From Gammaproteobacteria bacterium (GTDB taxonomy: Bacteria > Pseudomonadota > Gammaproteobacteria > Granulosicoccales > Granulosicoccaceae), in the NCBI GenBank assembly GCA_020444765.1, contig JAGRHW010000108.1, forward strand, positions 1 to 10,143: a stretch of 10,143 nt of DNA, in the 5' to 3' direction. Positions within the stretch are counted from its first letter, which is position 1. Each line of letters begins with the position of its first letter. Made by a program: the position numbers and the translations under genes. The notes below the pieces were generated by a model. It was given only the letters and a program-made list of their open reading frames with translations. It made no database searches and was not told where the DNA came from. Positions 1-7,627 of this stretch are shown piece after piece.

Positions 1-2220
1 AACTATTTTTGCCTGTGGCAGGGGATTTTGTCCTGTGCGATTTTGTTGTCTTTCTCCGCCTTACCGGTCAATGCCACCGAACACATACTGCAAAGACCCA
101 AGATAGGACTCGCCCTGAGCGGCGGTGGCGCGCGCGGGGCCGCGCATATCGGCGTGTTGAAAAAACTCGAGGAGCTGCGAATCCCGGTCGATTATATCGC
201 CGGCACCAGTATGGGTTCGATCATCGGCGGTCTCTATGCGAGCGGCAAAACCGCCGATGAACTGGAGACGCTGATAGCCGGTATCGACTGGGACAGCGCA
301 TTTAGTGACACTGCGCCGCGATCGCAGTTGCCGATGCGCAGCAAGATTGATGACGATGAATTTCTTATCGATTTTGAACTGGGCCTGGACAGCAGCGGCA
401 TTATCTTTCCGCGCGGTGTGATTCAGGGGCAGAACCTGCAGTTGATTCTGAAATCGTTATTTGCCGATTCGCTGGCCGTCGATGATTTTGATGATCTGCC
501 CATTCCATTCCGGGCGGTTGCGAGCGATATCGAAGCCGGGGTTCCGGTTGTATTAGAGCAGGGCGACCTTGCTACCGCTCTGCACGCCAGTATGGCAATC
601 CCGGGTGTTTACGCGCCGGTAGAAATCTATGGCAAAACGCTTGTCGATGGCGGCGTTACGAATAATCTGCCGGTCGATGTGGTGCGTGCGATGGGGGCCG
701 ATATCGTGATTGCGGTTGATATCAGCACCCCGCTCATTCGTGGCGAAGATTTGCGTTCGGCGATTGATATTCTCGATCAGCTGACCAATATTCTCAATCA
801 GGGCAATGTACAAAAGCAGATAGAAAGTCTTTCCGACAAGGACTTTTTTATCGTCCCGGAGCTGGATAAATACACCTCGAGCGATTTCAGCCTGGTGCTT
901 GAAAGCATCGGTGTCGGCGCCGAGGCGGTAAAGCCTGTCGAGGATCGCCTGCAAAAGCTCGCGCTTTCCGAGGCGGACTATGGTGCTCACCGTGAACGCA
1001 TTCTTTCACGCCGGCAGCAGCCGTTCGTGCCGGACTATATCACCATACTGCAGGATTCGGCGATATCCTCAGATGCCTTGCGTGACCGCCTGGCGAGCGA
1101 GCCTGCGGTAGCACTCGATCTGGATCGGTTGCATCGCGATATAGAGCGGATTCACGGGCTTGGCATATTTCAATCGGTCGGCTACAGCGTCCGCGACGAT
1201 TATGGCATTCGGGGGCTGCTCATCCGCGCCCGGGAAAAGTCATGGGGGCCGAGTTACCTGCGTTTTGGCGTACAGCTGGAAGATGATTTCGCAGGCTCCA
1301 ATACCTACAATCTGACGCTTGGCCTGCGCAGAAAGCCTGTCAACAAACTTGGCGGTGAATTGAGCGGCCTGGTCCGTGGCGGCGGCGAGCCAAAACTCTC
1401 GGCCGAGTATTTTCAGCCCTTCAGCAGTCTGGCGGACACTTATGGCTTGGTCGATTTCCAGAATGAGCGCTACGACATCAGCGTATTTTCCGGGAATGAC
1501 CGGGTGGCTGAATATACGCTCAGGGATTCGGAGTTTGGTGCCTATCTCGGCTTGCAGTATTCCAACTTTGTCGATTTGCGGGCAGGCTTGAAGCGCTCTT
1601 TCGGTCGGAGCTATCTCAGAATCGGCGATGAGGATTTTCCGGGCAGCGCTGACTTTGATGATAGCGGGCTTGTTCTGGAGGCCAGGCTCGATACCCTGGA
1701 TACGGCGATTTTTCCGTCCGGAGGCAGTCGTGCCTTTTTCCGATACAAGCGGCATTTCGAATCACTGGGCGCTGATCTGAATTATACAACTCTGGAGATG
1801 AAAGGCTTGTCCGTGAAGTCCTTCGGACTGTTTCGTTTCAAGCTGAATTATTCCTACGCCACGACCCTGGGAGATAACACGCCTGTGCAGGCTTTATTCC
1901 GGCTCGGCGGTTTTCAGAATCTAAGCGGCTATACGCAAAATGAACTGGGTGGAACGCATGCGGGTCTGCTCGGGATCGGTACGTATTTTCCAGTTCTGAA
2001 GAATCGACTCAGCCAGTTCGAGCGGCCTGTTTATCTGGGTTTGAGTGCTGAAGCGGGTAATGTCTGGCAGGACAACCCACAGCTCAGTTCCTCAGAGCTG
2101 ATCTATTCAAGCAGTGTTTATCTTGGAACCACCACCCCGCTCGGGCCGGTGTATCTTGGGTTTGGTCAGGCCGAGGAGGGCAGAAGTTCCTTCTACTTTT
2201 CGCTTGGGCATGTGTTCTGA
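1..2220 (+). CDS. PlpD-like patatin phospholipase with POTRA and outer-membrane beta-barrel (type Vd autotransporter), 5' partial
   Basis: The reading frame is open from base 1, so the true start is probably upstream. An in-frame TTG at 28 would cut into the signal peptide. Residues here count from base 1. A hydrophobic signal peptide ends near PVNA|TEH. The patatin domain follows: oxyanion-hole GGGARG at 41-46, nucleophile Ser70 in GTSMG, and catalytic Asp216 in DGG, so the Ser-Asp dyad is intact. A single POTRA-like segment lies at about 344-413. A beta-rich C-terminal part at about 417-739 ends in Phe, as in BamA/Omp85-type barrels. This order matches Pseudomonas PlpD: in that family the barrel anchors in the outer membrane and the lipase is exported to the cell surface or released. 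The predicted role is lipid or phospholipid hydrolysis; the substrate cannot be seen. The gene converges on gspF. Family assignment is strong; whether the lipase is released is inference. Confidence 0.93.
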   Translation, partial: NYFCLWQGILSCAILLSFSALPVNATEHILQRPKIGLALSGGGARGAAHIGVLKKLEELRIPVDYIAGTSMGSIIGGLYASGKTADELETLIAGIDWDSAFSDTAPRSQLPMRSKIDDDEFLIDFELGLDSSGIIFPRGVIQGQNLQLILKSLFADSLAVDDFDDLPIPFRAVASDIEAGVPVVLEQGDLATALHASMAIPGVYAPVEIYGKTLVDGGVTNNLPVDVVRAMGADIVIAVDISTPLIRGEDLRSAIDILDQLTNILNQGNVQKQIESLSDKDFFIVPELDKYTSSDFSLVLESIGVGAEAVKPVEDRLQKLALSEADYGAHRERILSRRQQPFVPDYITILQDSAISSDALRDRLASEPAVALDLDRLHRDIERIHGLGIFQSVGYSVRDDYGIRGLLIRAREKSWGPSYLRFGVQLEDDFAGSNTYNLTLGLRRKPVNKLGGELSGLVRGGGEPKLSAEYFQPFSSLADTYGLVDFQNERYDISVFSGNDRVAEYTLRDSEFGAYLGLQYSNFVDLRAGLKRSFGRSYLRIGDEDFPGSADFDDSGLVLEARLDTLDTAIFPSGGSRAFFRYKRHFESLGADLNYTTLEMKGLSVKSFGLFRFKLNYSYATTLGDNTPVQALFRLGGFQNLSGYTQNELGGTHAGLLGIGTYFPVLKNRLSQFERPVYLGLSAEAGNVWQDNPQLSSSELIYSSSVYLGTTTPLGPVYLGFGQAEEGRSSFYFSLGHVF

Positions 2221-2356
2221 TGGCGACACTGGATCCCCGACAAAAGCGCTCGGGGATGACCTTTCCTCTATTTCGTCATTCCCTCGCAGGAGGGAATCCG
2301 GCTGCGGGCTGTCCGGTGGCGACACTGGATCCCCGACAAAAACACCCTGGGATGAC
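2221..2356. repeat. REP/BIME-like cluster of three alternating hairpin units
   Basis: Three short palindromic units lie directly after the stop of the patatin gene. Unit 1 (2229-2260) has perfect 8-bp arms ATCCCCGA (2233-2240) and TCGGGGAT (2250-2257). Unit 2 (2275-2301) lies in the opposite orientation, with arms ATTCCCTC (2278-2285) and GAGGGAAT (2290-2297) around a 4-nt loop. It fits the ATTCCC-N8-GGGAAT pattern known as dRS3 in Neisseria. Unit 3 (2325-2356) is in the orientation of unit 1, with decayed arms ATCCC and GGGAT. Bases 2221-2245 recur exactly at 2317-2341, a 25-bp direct repeat at 96-bp offset. All units share a GTCAT(T/C)CCC ... GGATCC-like frame. The position between convergent genes suggests the hairpins may also end or stabilise transcripts, though no U-tract follows them. 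Confidence 0.8.
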
Positions 2357-2389
2357 GTTTTTCCGGTTGGACATCGCGGGCAGAAGTGC

Positions 2390-3613
2390 TTAGCCGACCA
2401 TGGTATTGAGGTTGAAAATCGGCAACAGAATTGCCAGCACGATCAGCAATACCACGACACCCATAATCAGGATCACCACGGGCTCGAACAAACCCAGAAA
2501 AATACTCAATACCGAGTTCAGCTCTCTTTCCTGATGGGTGGCGGCCTTGGAGAGCATCTTGTCGAGTTGCCCTGACTTTTCACCACTGGCGATCAGATGC
2601 AGCAGCATCGGTGGAAAATAGCCGGTGCGTTCGAGCGATTTGTTCAGCTGACTGCCTTCGCGAACCTGAACAGCGGCTTTTTTGACGGCTTCGCGCATCG
2701 GCCGGTTGGAAATGACCTGCGCGGAAATGTCCAGGGCTTTCAGGACTTCAACGCCACTGGCGGCGAGAATACTCAAAGTTTGGGCAAATTGTGCGGTGTT
2801 GAGACCACGGATCAATTTGGTAACGATAGGAATGCGCAGGAGTAGTGTATGCACCCGCATTTTGAATTTCTCCGAACGCATCGCGCGCTTGAATAAAAAT
2901 ACAAGCAGGATGATACCGATAACGATCAGAATGCCCCATTGTTTGACGAAATCGCTTAAAGAAATGACGATCGTTGTCAGAACTGGCAGAGTCTGGTTCA
3001 TTTCCTGGAAAACCTGTACGACCTGCGGAACCACATAGGCCAGCAGAAAACCCACGATCAACAGCGCGGCGATTACCAGAAAACTTGGATAAATCAGCGC
3101 TTTGATCATCGTTTGCCGGGTTGTCTGGCGGTTTTCGGTGTAATCGGCAAGACGTTCAAGTACCGCATCCAGGTGACCGGACCTTTCTCCGGCGTCTACC
3201 GTGGCGCGGTAAATCTCCGGAAACACGCGCGGAAAATCGGACATGGCGCTGGCCAGCGTCCGGCCCTCGCGAACCCGTGCACGGACAGAAACCAGCAGCG
3301 CCTTGATCTTGGGTTTTTCGGTTTGCCGGCTGACGGCCTCGAGTGCATCGGCGATTGTTGTGCCGGATGAGGTCAGGGTTGCAATCTGGCGGGTGATCAG
3401 CGAGAGGTCGTTATTGCTGATGTTGCCGCGAAAGCTGCTTTGGCCGGCCGGGGATTTTTTGTCGCGGCTCTGTCCGCGGCTTTCATTGACCGACAAAGGC
3501 GTGAGACTTTGCTCGCGCAGTTTTTGCCGGATCTGGCGCGGATTGTCGCCTTCGAGGACGCCTTTCTTCTCGCGTCCCTTGTCGTCAATTGCTGTGTATT
3601 CAAAAGCCGGCAT
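2390..3613 (-). CDS. gspF: Type II secretion system inner-membrane platform protein GspF
   Basis: GspF is the polytopic inner-membrane platform protein of the T2SS. It is thought to couple the GspE ATPase to pseudopilus assembly. The product has 407 residues, the usual length. It begins MPAFEYTAID, typical of the family, followed by a cytoplasmic N-terminal region. Two T2SF repeats lie at about 70-195 and 272-395, each with its Gly-Glu-x-Ser-Gly signature (GERSG at 142-146, GEKSG at 344-348). Hydrophobic segments are at about 174-196, 227-241 and 373-400, fitting three membrane helices. The ATG lies 3 nt after the gspE stop and no good Shine-Dalgarno is visible, so translational coupling to gspE is likely. 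The gene is the last of the gsp block on this strand; the next gene is convergent and not part of the T2SS. Confidence 0.96.
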   Translation of the reverse strand: MPAFEYTAIDDKGREKKGVLEGDNPRQIRQKLREQSLTPLSVNESRGQSRDKKSPAGQSSFRGNISNNDLSLITRQIATLTSSGTTIADALEAVSRQTEKPKIKALLVSVRARVREGRTLASAMSDFPRVFPEIYRATVDAGERSGHLDAVLERLADYTENRQTTRQTMIKALIYPSFLVIAALLIVGFLLAYVVPQVVQVFQEMNQTLPVLTTIVISLSDFVKQWGILIVIGIILLVFLFKRAMRSEKFKMRVHTLLLRIPIVTKLIRGLNTAQFAQTLSILAASGVEVLKALDISAQVISNRPMREAVKKAAVQVREGSQLNKSLERTGYFPPMLLHLIASGEKSGQLDKMLSKAATHQERELNSVLSIFLGLFEPVVILIMGVVVLLIVLAILLPIFNLNTMVG

Positions 3614-3616
3614 GAA

Positions 3617-5155
3617 TTAGCTGGTCTTGTGCGCGACGCGAAAAACTTCTTCCAGCGAGGTTTCGCCTCTCAGCACTTTTTGTATGCCGTCGTCGAGAAT
3701 GCCGGGCGTCGAGGCCCTGGCCATAGACTCCAGTGCGTGCTCGCCGGCACCGTCGTGAATCATGTCACGGAGTTTTTGATTGATCATCGAAATTTCATAA
3801 ATGCCGGAGCGCCCGATATAGCCTGTATGGTTGCAGGTACTGCAACCGTGCGGTGCGTAAATCAGTGGAGCGGATGCCGGATCTATACCCATGGCATGAC
3901 ATTCCGACTCGCTTGCCTGGTGTTGCTGCTTGCAATTCGAGCACAATAATCTCACCAGCCGCTGTGCGATAACACCGATCAGGCTTGATGACAGCAGAAA
4001 GGGTTCGACGCCCATGTCACGCAAGCGGGTAATCGCGCCTATTGCTGTATTGGTGTGCAGTGTGGAGAGCACCAGATGACCGGTCAAACTCGCCTGGACG
4101 GCAATCTCGGCGGTTTCCTTGTCGCGGATCTCACCAACCATTACAACGTCCGGGTCCTGCCGAAGAATCGCCCTTAGGCCACGCGCAAAAGTCAGTCCGA
4201 CTTTCGTGTGTACGGCTGTCTGACCGACGCCCTCGATGTAATATTCGATCGGATCCTCGACCGTGAGTATCGTGCGCCGCGAGTTGTTGAGTTTTTCCAG
4301 CGCTGCGTAAAGCGTGGTGGTCTTGCCCGAACCGGTCGGACCTGTAACGAGTAAAATGCCGTGCGGCATATCCAGCAGGGTTTCGAGATTGTTGCGGTTT
4401 TGCTCGGTCATGCCGAGTTGCTCGAGATCGAGCCGGCCGGCCTGCTTGTCCAGCAGACGGAGTACCACGCGTTCGTGTTGCGGACCGGGCAGGGTGGAAA
4501 CCCGTATATCCACCGGGTGGCCTGCGATACGGATGGAAATCCGGCCGTCCTGCGGCAGACGTTTTTCGGAGATGTCCAGACCGGCTTGTACTTTGACCCG
4601 CGAAATAAGTTGGGCGGTCAGACCGACCGGTGGTTCGATCATTTTCTGCATCACGCCGTCAACGCGATAGCGGATCATCAATTTTTTTTCAAAGGGTTCG
4701 ATGTGAATATCGGAAGCCTGCTTTCTGACCGCTTCGGTGAGAATCGCGTTGAGAAGCCGGATAACCGGTGCCTCGTCGCTGGATTCCATCAGGTCTTCCG
4801 GCTCCGGCATCGATTCATCAATGATGTCGTGCAGGCTCAGGTCGTCGCCGATACCATGCATGATATCAGCGGCCTGATCGGTGTCACCCTCGTAGTAACG
4901 CGTCAGCCTCGCGTCGAATTCATCGGCGCTCACCTGCTGTATTTTCAGGGCCTGACCGGCATGGCGTTTGGCTTCCAGCAAGGCAAGCGTACTGACATCC
5001 GGGCGGTGGACAAGCGTTAGTCCGTCGGCTTGTTTGTTGTCCAGCAAAACACCGTTGCGTTTTGCATAACCGTAGGGCAGCCCGGAAAATTTCGGCGCCG
5101 ATTCGGTTGCTGGCGACTCTTCCGGATCGGCAACTAATGTGAGTTCTGCCGACAT
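3617..5155 (-). CDS. gspE: Type II secretion system ATPase GspE
   Basis: GspE is the cytoplasmic hexameric ATPase that powers pseudopilus assembly. The product has 512 residues. A divergent N-terminal region spans about 1-125, followed by the N2E and C-terminal ATPase domains. Visible motifs are Walker A GPTGSGKTT (272-280), Asp box TVEDPIEY (298-305), Walker B region DVVMVGEIRD (336-345) and His box TGHLVLSTLHTN (358-369). The zinc-binding CM domain has four cysteines, C405/C408 and C438/C441. All catalytic elements look intact. The ATG at 5155 was chosen because it sits 5 nt after the gspD stop; a longer frame from 5221 would overlap gspD by about 60 nt with unlikely sequence. The tetracysteine motif and the position between gspD and gspF favour GspE over a type IV pilus PilB. 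Confidence 0.97.
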   Translation of the reverse strand: MSAELTLVADPEESPATESAPKFSGLPYGYAKRNGVLLDNKQADGLTLVHRPDVSTLALLEAKRHAGQALKIQQVSADEFDARLTRYYEGDTDQAADIMHGIGDDLSLHDIIDESMPEPEDLMESSDEAPVIRLLNAILTEAVRKQASDIHIEPFEKKLMIRYRVDGVMQKMIEPPVGLTAQLISRVKVQAGLDISEKRLPQDGRISIRIAGHPVDIRVSTLPGPQHERVVLRLLDKQAGRLDLEQLGMTEQNRNNLETLLDMPHGILLVTGPTGSGKTTTLYAALEKLNNSRRTILTVEDPIEYYIEGVGQTAVHTKVGLTFARGLRAILRQDPDVVMVGEIRDKETAEIAVQASLTGHLVLSTLHTNTAIGAITRLRDMGVEPFLLSSSLIGVIAQRLVRLLCSNCKQQHQASESECHAMGIDPASAPLIYAPHGCSTCNHTGYIGRSGIYEISMINQKLRDMIHDGAGEHALESMARASTPGILDDGIQKVLRGETSLEEVFRVAHKTS

Positions 5156-5160
5156 ATGAT

Positions 5161-7377
5161 TCAGTCCGCCTGCACGCTGTCTTCGGAAACGGTTTCGGTT
5201 GTCTTGATTTCCTCGACCCATTCGGTTTGTGGCTCGCCCGACACGGGTTTTTCTTGCGCGGGCATGTCCGCCGGTGTTTCAAGCCGGGATTTCTGCTCGA
5301 TAGCGGTCACGGAGTCTGTATCGATGCTCGACTGCCGTTCCGGCTTTACCGCTTTGCCCTGGTAAAACAACTCCAGTTCCGGCAGCACGGGAATATCGTC
5401 CAGGATCGAATCATTGTTCTGGGTATTGTCGAAAAACGACAGTTGTTTGTCACGCAATTCGTTGTATTTGATGTCGCTGTAGTAATCGGCGGACTCGGCG
5501 TCACGCAGAATGGTCGGGTGTAAAAACACCATCAGGCTGCGTTTGGATTTTTCCTTGTTGTTGTAACGGAACAGATTGCCGAGTACCGGGATATCGCCGA
5601 GCAGGGGAACTTTTTCCTTGCGTTCCTTCAGCTGGTCGTCCATCAGGCCGCCCAGTACCAGGGTTTGTCTGTCTTCAACCAGCACCGTGGTCTTGATCGA
5701 GCGTTTGTCGGTGGTGATGTCGGAGGCGCCGGATACCGTGGTTGCGCTGACACTCTCGACATCCTGCTGGATTTCCATCTTGATATTATTGCCTTCGTTG
5801 ATTTGCGGCTTGACCTTGAGGCTGATGCCGACATCGCGCCGTTCGATGGTGGTGAACGGGTTCGAGTTGTCCGACGACAGTGTTTGTCCGGTTACGAAGG
5901 GCAGGTTCTGACCAACCACGATTTCGGCTTCCTGATTATCCATGGTAACCAGGGTTGGCGTTGACAGAATATTGTTGTCCGCATCGGAGGCGATGGCGGT
6001 CAGCAGAAAACCAAAATCGATGCCGCTGGTGCCGAACCGGCCGAGCGCCAGCGACAGGCCGCCGCTGAGGCTCGTGCCCTGGCTGGCGATTGAACCGACC
6101 AGGTTTTGCGTTGCACCGCCGAGGTTGGTATAGCCGGCGGGGCGGTTTTCATTAGTGCCGTCGACGATGTAGTTGGCGCCGATTGCCGAAGAACTGGATT
6201 CAGACAGTTCGGCGATAATCGCTTCGACCAGTACCTGTGCGCGGCGGATGTCCAGTTTGTCGATAACGCTGAGGATATTGCGCATTTCATCGGGCGGCGC
6301 GGTAATGATCAGCGAGTTGGTGTCTTCGTCGGCTTGTATATCGACGTTTGGCTGCGTATTTTCAGTGGCACTGCTGCTGGGTCGGCGGATTAGAGTCGGT
6401 ACCGCATTGCCGGCGGCATTGCTTGCCGAGGGCGCTGCGGTGCCTGTGTCTGAGCCTGAGTCGGAGCCCGATGAGCTGGTGCCGATCTTTGCCTGACCTT
6501 GCGAAACGCCGTTCAGAACCGTTACCACGTCAGCCGCGTTGGCGTAGCGCAGGTAGACCACACGTGTATTACCGCCGGATTCGACAGGTGTATCCAGGTT
6601 TGCAATAAGTCCCCGGATACGCAAACGCACGGCCTGGTCACCGCTGATCAGTATGCTGTTGGTGCGATCGTCGGCGGCAAGCTTCATGGCTCCGACAGTT
6701 TGCCCGCCCTTGGCGGCGTTGCTTTCCAGCGAACCGATAATCCTGACCAGTTCCCGTGCCGAGGCATGCGCAAGCTGAATCACTTCTATAGCCGCACTAT
6801 CGGGCCGGTCGATACGTTTGATGATGGTGGTCAAGCGGCTGATATTGGCCGAACGGTCGGTGATGATCAGTGAGTTGGTCGCCGCATAAGCCGCGAGGTG
6901 ACCCTGCTGCGGCACCAGCGGCCGCAGGATGGGAACCAGCTGTGCGGCAGGCACGTTGACAATCGGTACGACCTGTGTGACCAGCTGATCGGTTTCCTCC
7001 TTGCTGTTACCGAGCATTGGTACCGGACCCTGCTTGGCGGTGACATCCGGGACGATTTTTATCAGATCACCGGTAGGGACCGCGGAATAACCGTGCACCT
7101 GCAGAACTGACAAGAACACCTGATAGAGTTGCTCCGAATCCATCGGCTCGGCGGACACGACGGTGACTTTCGCCTTGACCCGAGGATCGATAACGAAGTT
7201 TTTTCCGGTTTGCTTGGAGACCGTGGCGATCAGCGATTGAATATCGGTATTCTTGAGGTTCAGAGTGAAGTTTTCTTCATCCTCTTCCTGCGCAAGCACG
7301 CCGGTCGTGCCGAATAGTTGTAAAACCGTGCAAAGCGTCGCTGTCAGCAGCAGTTCTTTTATGCCTTGTTTTTTCAA
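5161..7377 (-). CDS. gspD: Type II secretion system secretin GspD
   Basis: GspD forms the outer-membrane channel of the T2SS. With a TTG start at 7377 the product has 738 residues. It starts with a typical signal peptide: basic KKQGIK, a hydrophobic core, and cleavage near VLA|QEED at about residue 28. N0 (about 37-107), N1 (about 131-193), N2 (about 196-268) and N3 (about 270-375) follow. N3 carries a Ser/Gly/Ala-rich insert at about 300-335. The secretin domain (about 380-625) contains the family signature VPLLGDIPVLGNLFR (590-604) and LMVFLHPTIL (615-624). A hydrophilic, acidic tail of about 114 residues ends the protein. The TTG at 7377 has GAGA 6 nt upstream and a clean signal peptide. 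A longer TTG start at 7425 would add 16 residues without a visible ribosome site. No lipobox is seen, so a pilotin may or may not be used. Confidence 0.96.
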   Translation of the reverse strand: MKKQGIKELLLTATLCTVLQLFGTTGVLAQEEDEENFTLNLKNTDIQSLIATVSKQTGKNFVIDPRVKAKVTVVSAEPMDSEQLYQVFLSVLQVHGYSAVPTGDLIKIVPDVTAKQGPVPMLGNSKEETDQLVTQVVPIVNVPAAQLVPILRPLVPQQGHLAAYAATNSLIITDRSANISRLTTIIKRIDRPDSAAIEVIQLAHASARELVRIIGSLESNAAKGGQTVGAMKLAADDRTNSILISGDQAVRLRIRGLIANLDTPVESGGNTRVVYLRYANAADVVTVLNGVSQGQAKIGTSSSGSDSGSDTGTAAPSASNAAGNAVPTLIRRPSSSATENTQPNVDIQADEDTNSLIITAPPDEMRNILSVIDKLDIRRAQVLVEAIIAELSESSSSAIGANYIVDGTNENRPAGYTNLGGATQNLVGSIASQGTSLSGGLSLALGRFGTSGIDFGFLLTAIASDADNNILSTPTLVTMDNQEAEIVVGQNLPFVTGQTLSSDNSNPFTTIERRDVGISLKVKPQINEGNNIKMEIQQDVESVSATTVSGASDITTDKRSIKTTVLVEDRQTLVLGGLMDDQLKERKEKVPLLGDIPVLGNLFRYNNKEKSKRSLMVFLHPTILRDAESADYYSDIKYNELRDKQLSFFDNTQNNDSILDDIPVLPELELFYQGKAVKPERQSSIDTDSVTAIEQKSRLETPADMPAQEKPVSGEPQTEWVEEIKTTETVSEDSVQAD

Positions 7378-7383
7378 ATCGTT

Positions 7384-7387
7384 TCTC
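7384..7387 (-). promoter_or_regulatory. gspD: Shine-Dalgarno-like GAGA that favours the 7377 TTG start of gspD
   Basis: On the minus strand the sequence reads GAGA, then 6 nt, then TTG. The resulting protein begins with KKQGIK and a standard secretory leader. The alternative upstream TTG at 7425 has no purine-rich site in front of it. This decides the proposed start, but non-ATG starts always need proof. Confidence 0.45.
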
Positions 7388-7513
7388 GATCGATTGGGTG
7401 GTGTATAAGGTCGTGCAAGTGTCAATACAGCGGATTAATCGTCTGTACAGGAATACTAGTTCACTTTCCGGGCATTCATGTTCAGCTTATCCAATAAATA
7501 ATTCATTTCTGTT

Positions 7514-7544
7514 TCTATAGAAGAATTGTGCCTATCTGCGTCAA
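7514..7544 (-). promoter_or_regulatory. Possible sigma-70 promoter inside the gspC-gspD gap
   Basis: On the minus strand TTGACG (7539-7544) matches five of six -35 consensus bases. TATAGA (7514-7519) matches four of six -10 bases. The spacer is 19 nt, longer than ideal. The predicted transcript would start near 7507 and give gspDEF a leader of about 130 nt, independent of gspC. The surrounding gap (7378-7627) has no convincing gene. It also holds a 9-bp direct repeat CCTGGCGGT at 7584-7592 and 7609-7617, just downstream of gspC. No clear intrinsic terminator was seen. Confidence 0.3.
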
Positions 7545-7627
7545 GAAGCCGGTGTTTTGGTGGAATTATCAATCTTCGCCGTACCTGGCGGTGAAAATGC
7601 TCCGTAATCCTGGCGGTTTTTCCCTGT

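Noticed and set aside
2221..2356. CRISPR-like array
   Set aside because: Only two exact copies of the direct repeat exist, and the interval contains another palindromic unit rather than a spacer; no cas genes are present.
2114..2575. Rightward open frame spanning the repeat cluster and the end of gspF
   Set aside because: It overlaps the patatin gene in another frame, runs through palindromic repeats and then antisense to gspF; its protein is composed of repeat-derived and low-plausibility sequence.
5156..5221. Longer gspE start at 5221
   Set aside because: It would overlap gspD by about 60 nt with an Arg/Asn/Gly-rich extension not typical of GspE, while the ATG at 5155 sits neatly after the gspD stop.
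7420..7425. Perfect TTGACA on the minus strand as a -35 box for gspD
   Set aside because: The only TATA-like hexamer nearby (TTATAC) is about 11 nt away, too close, and nothing suitable occurs at 16-18 nt.
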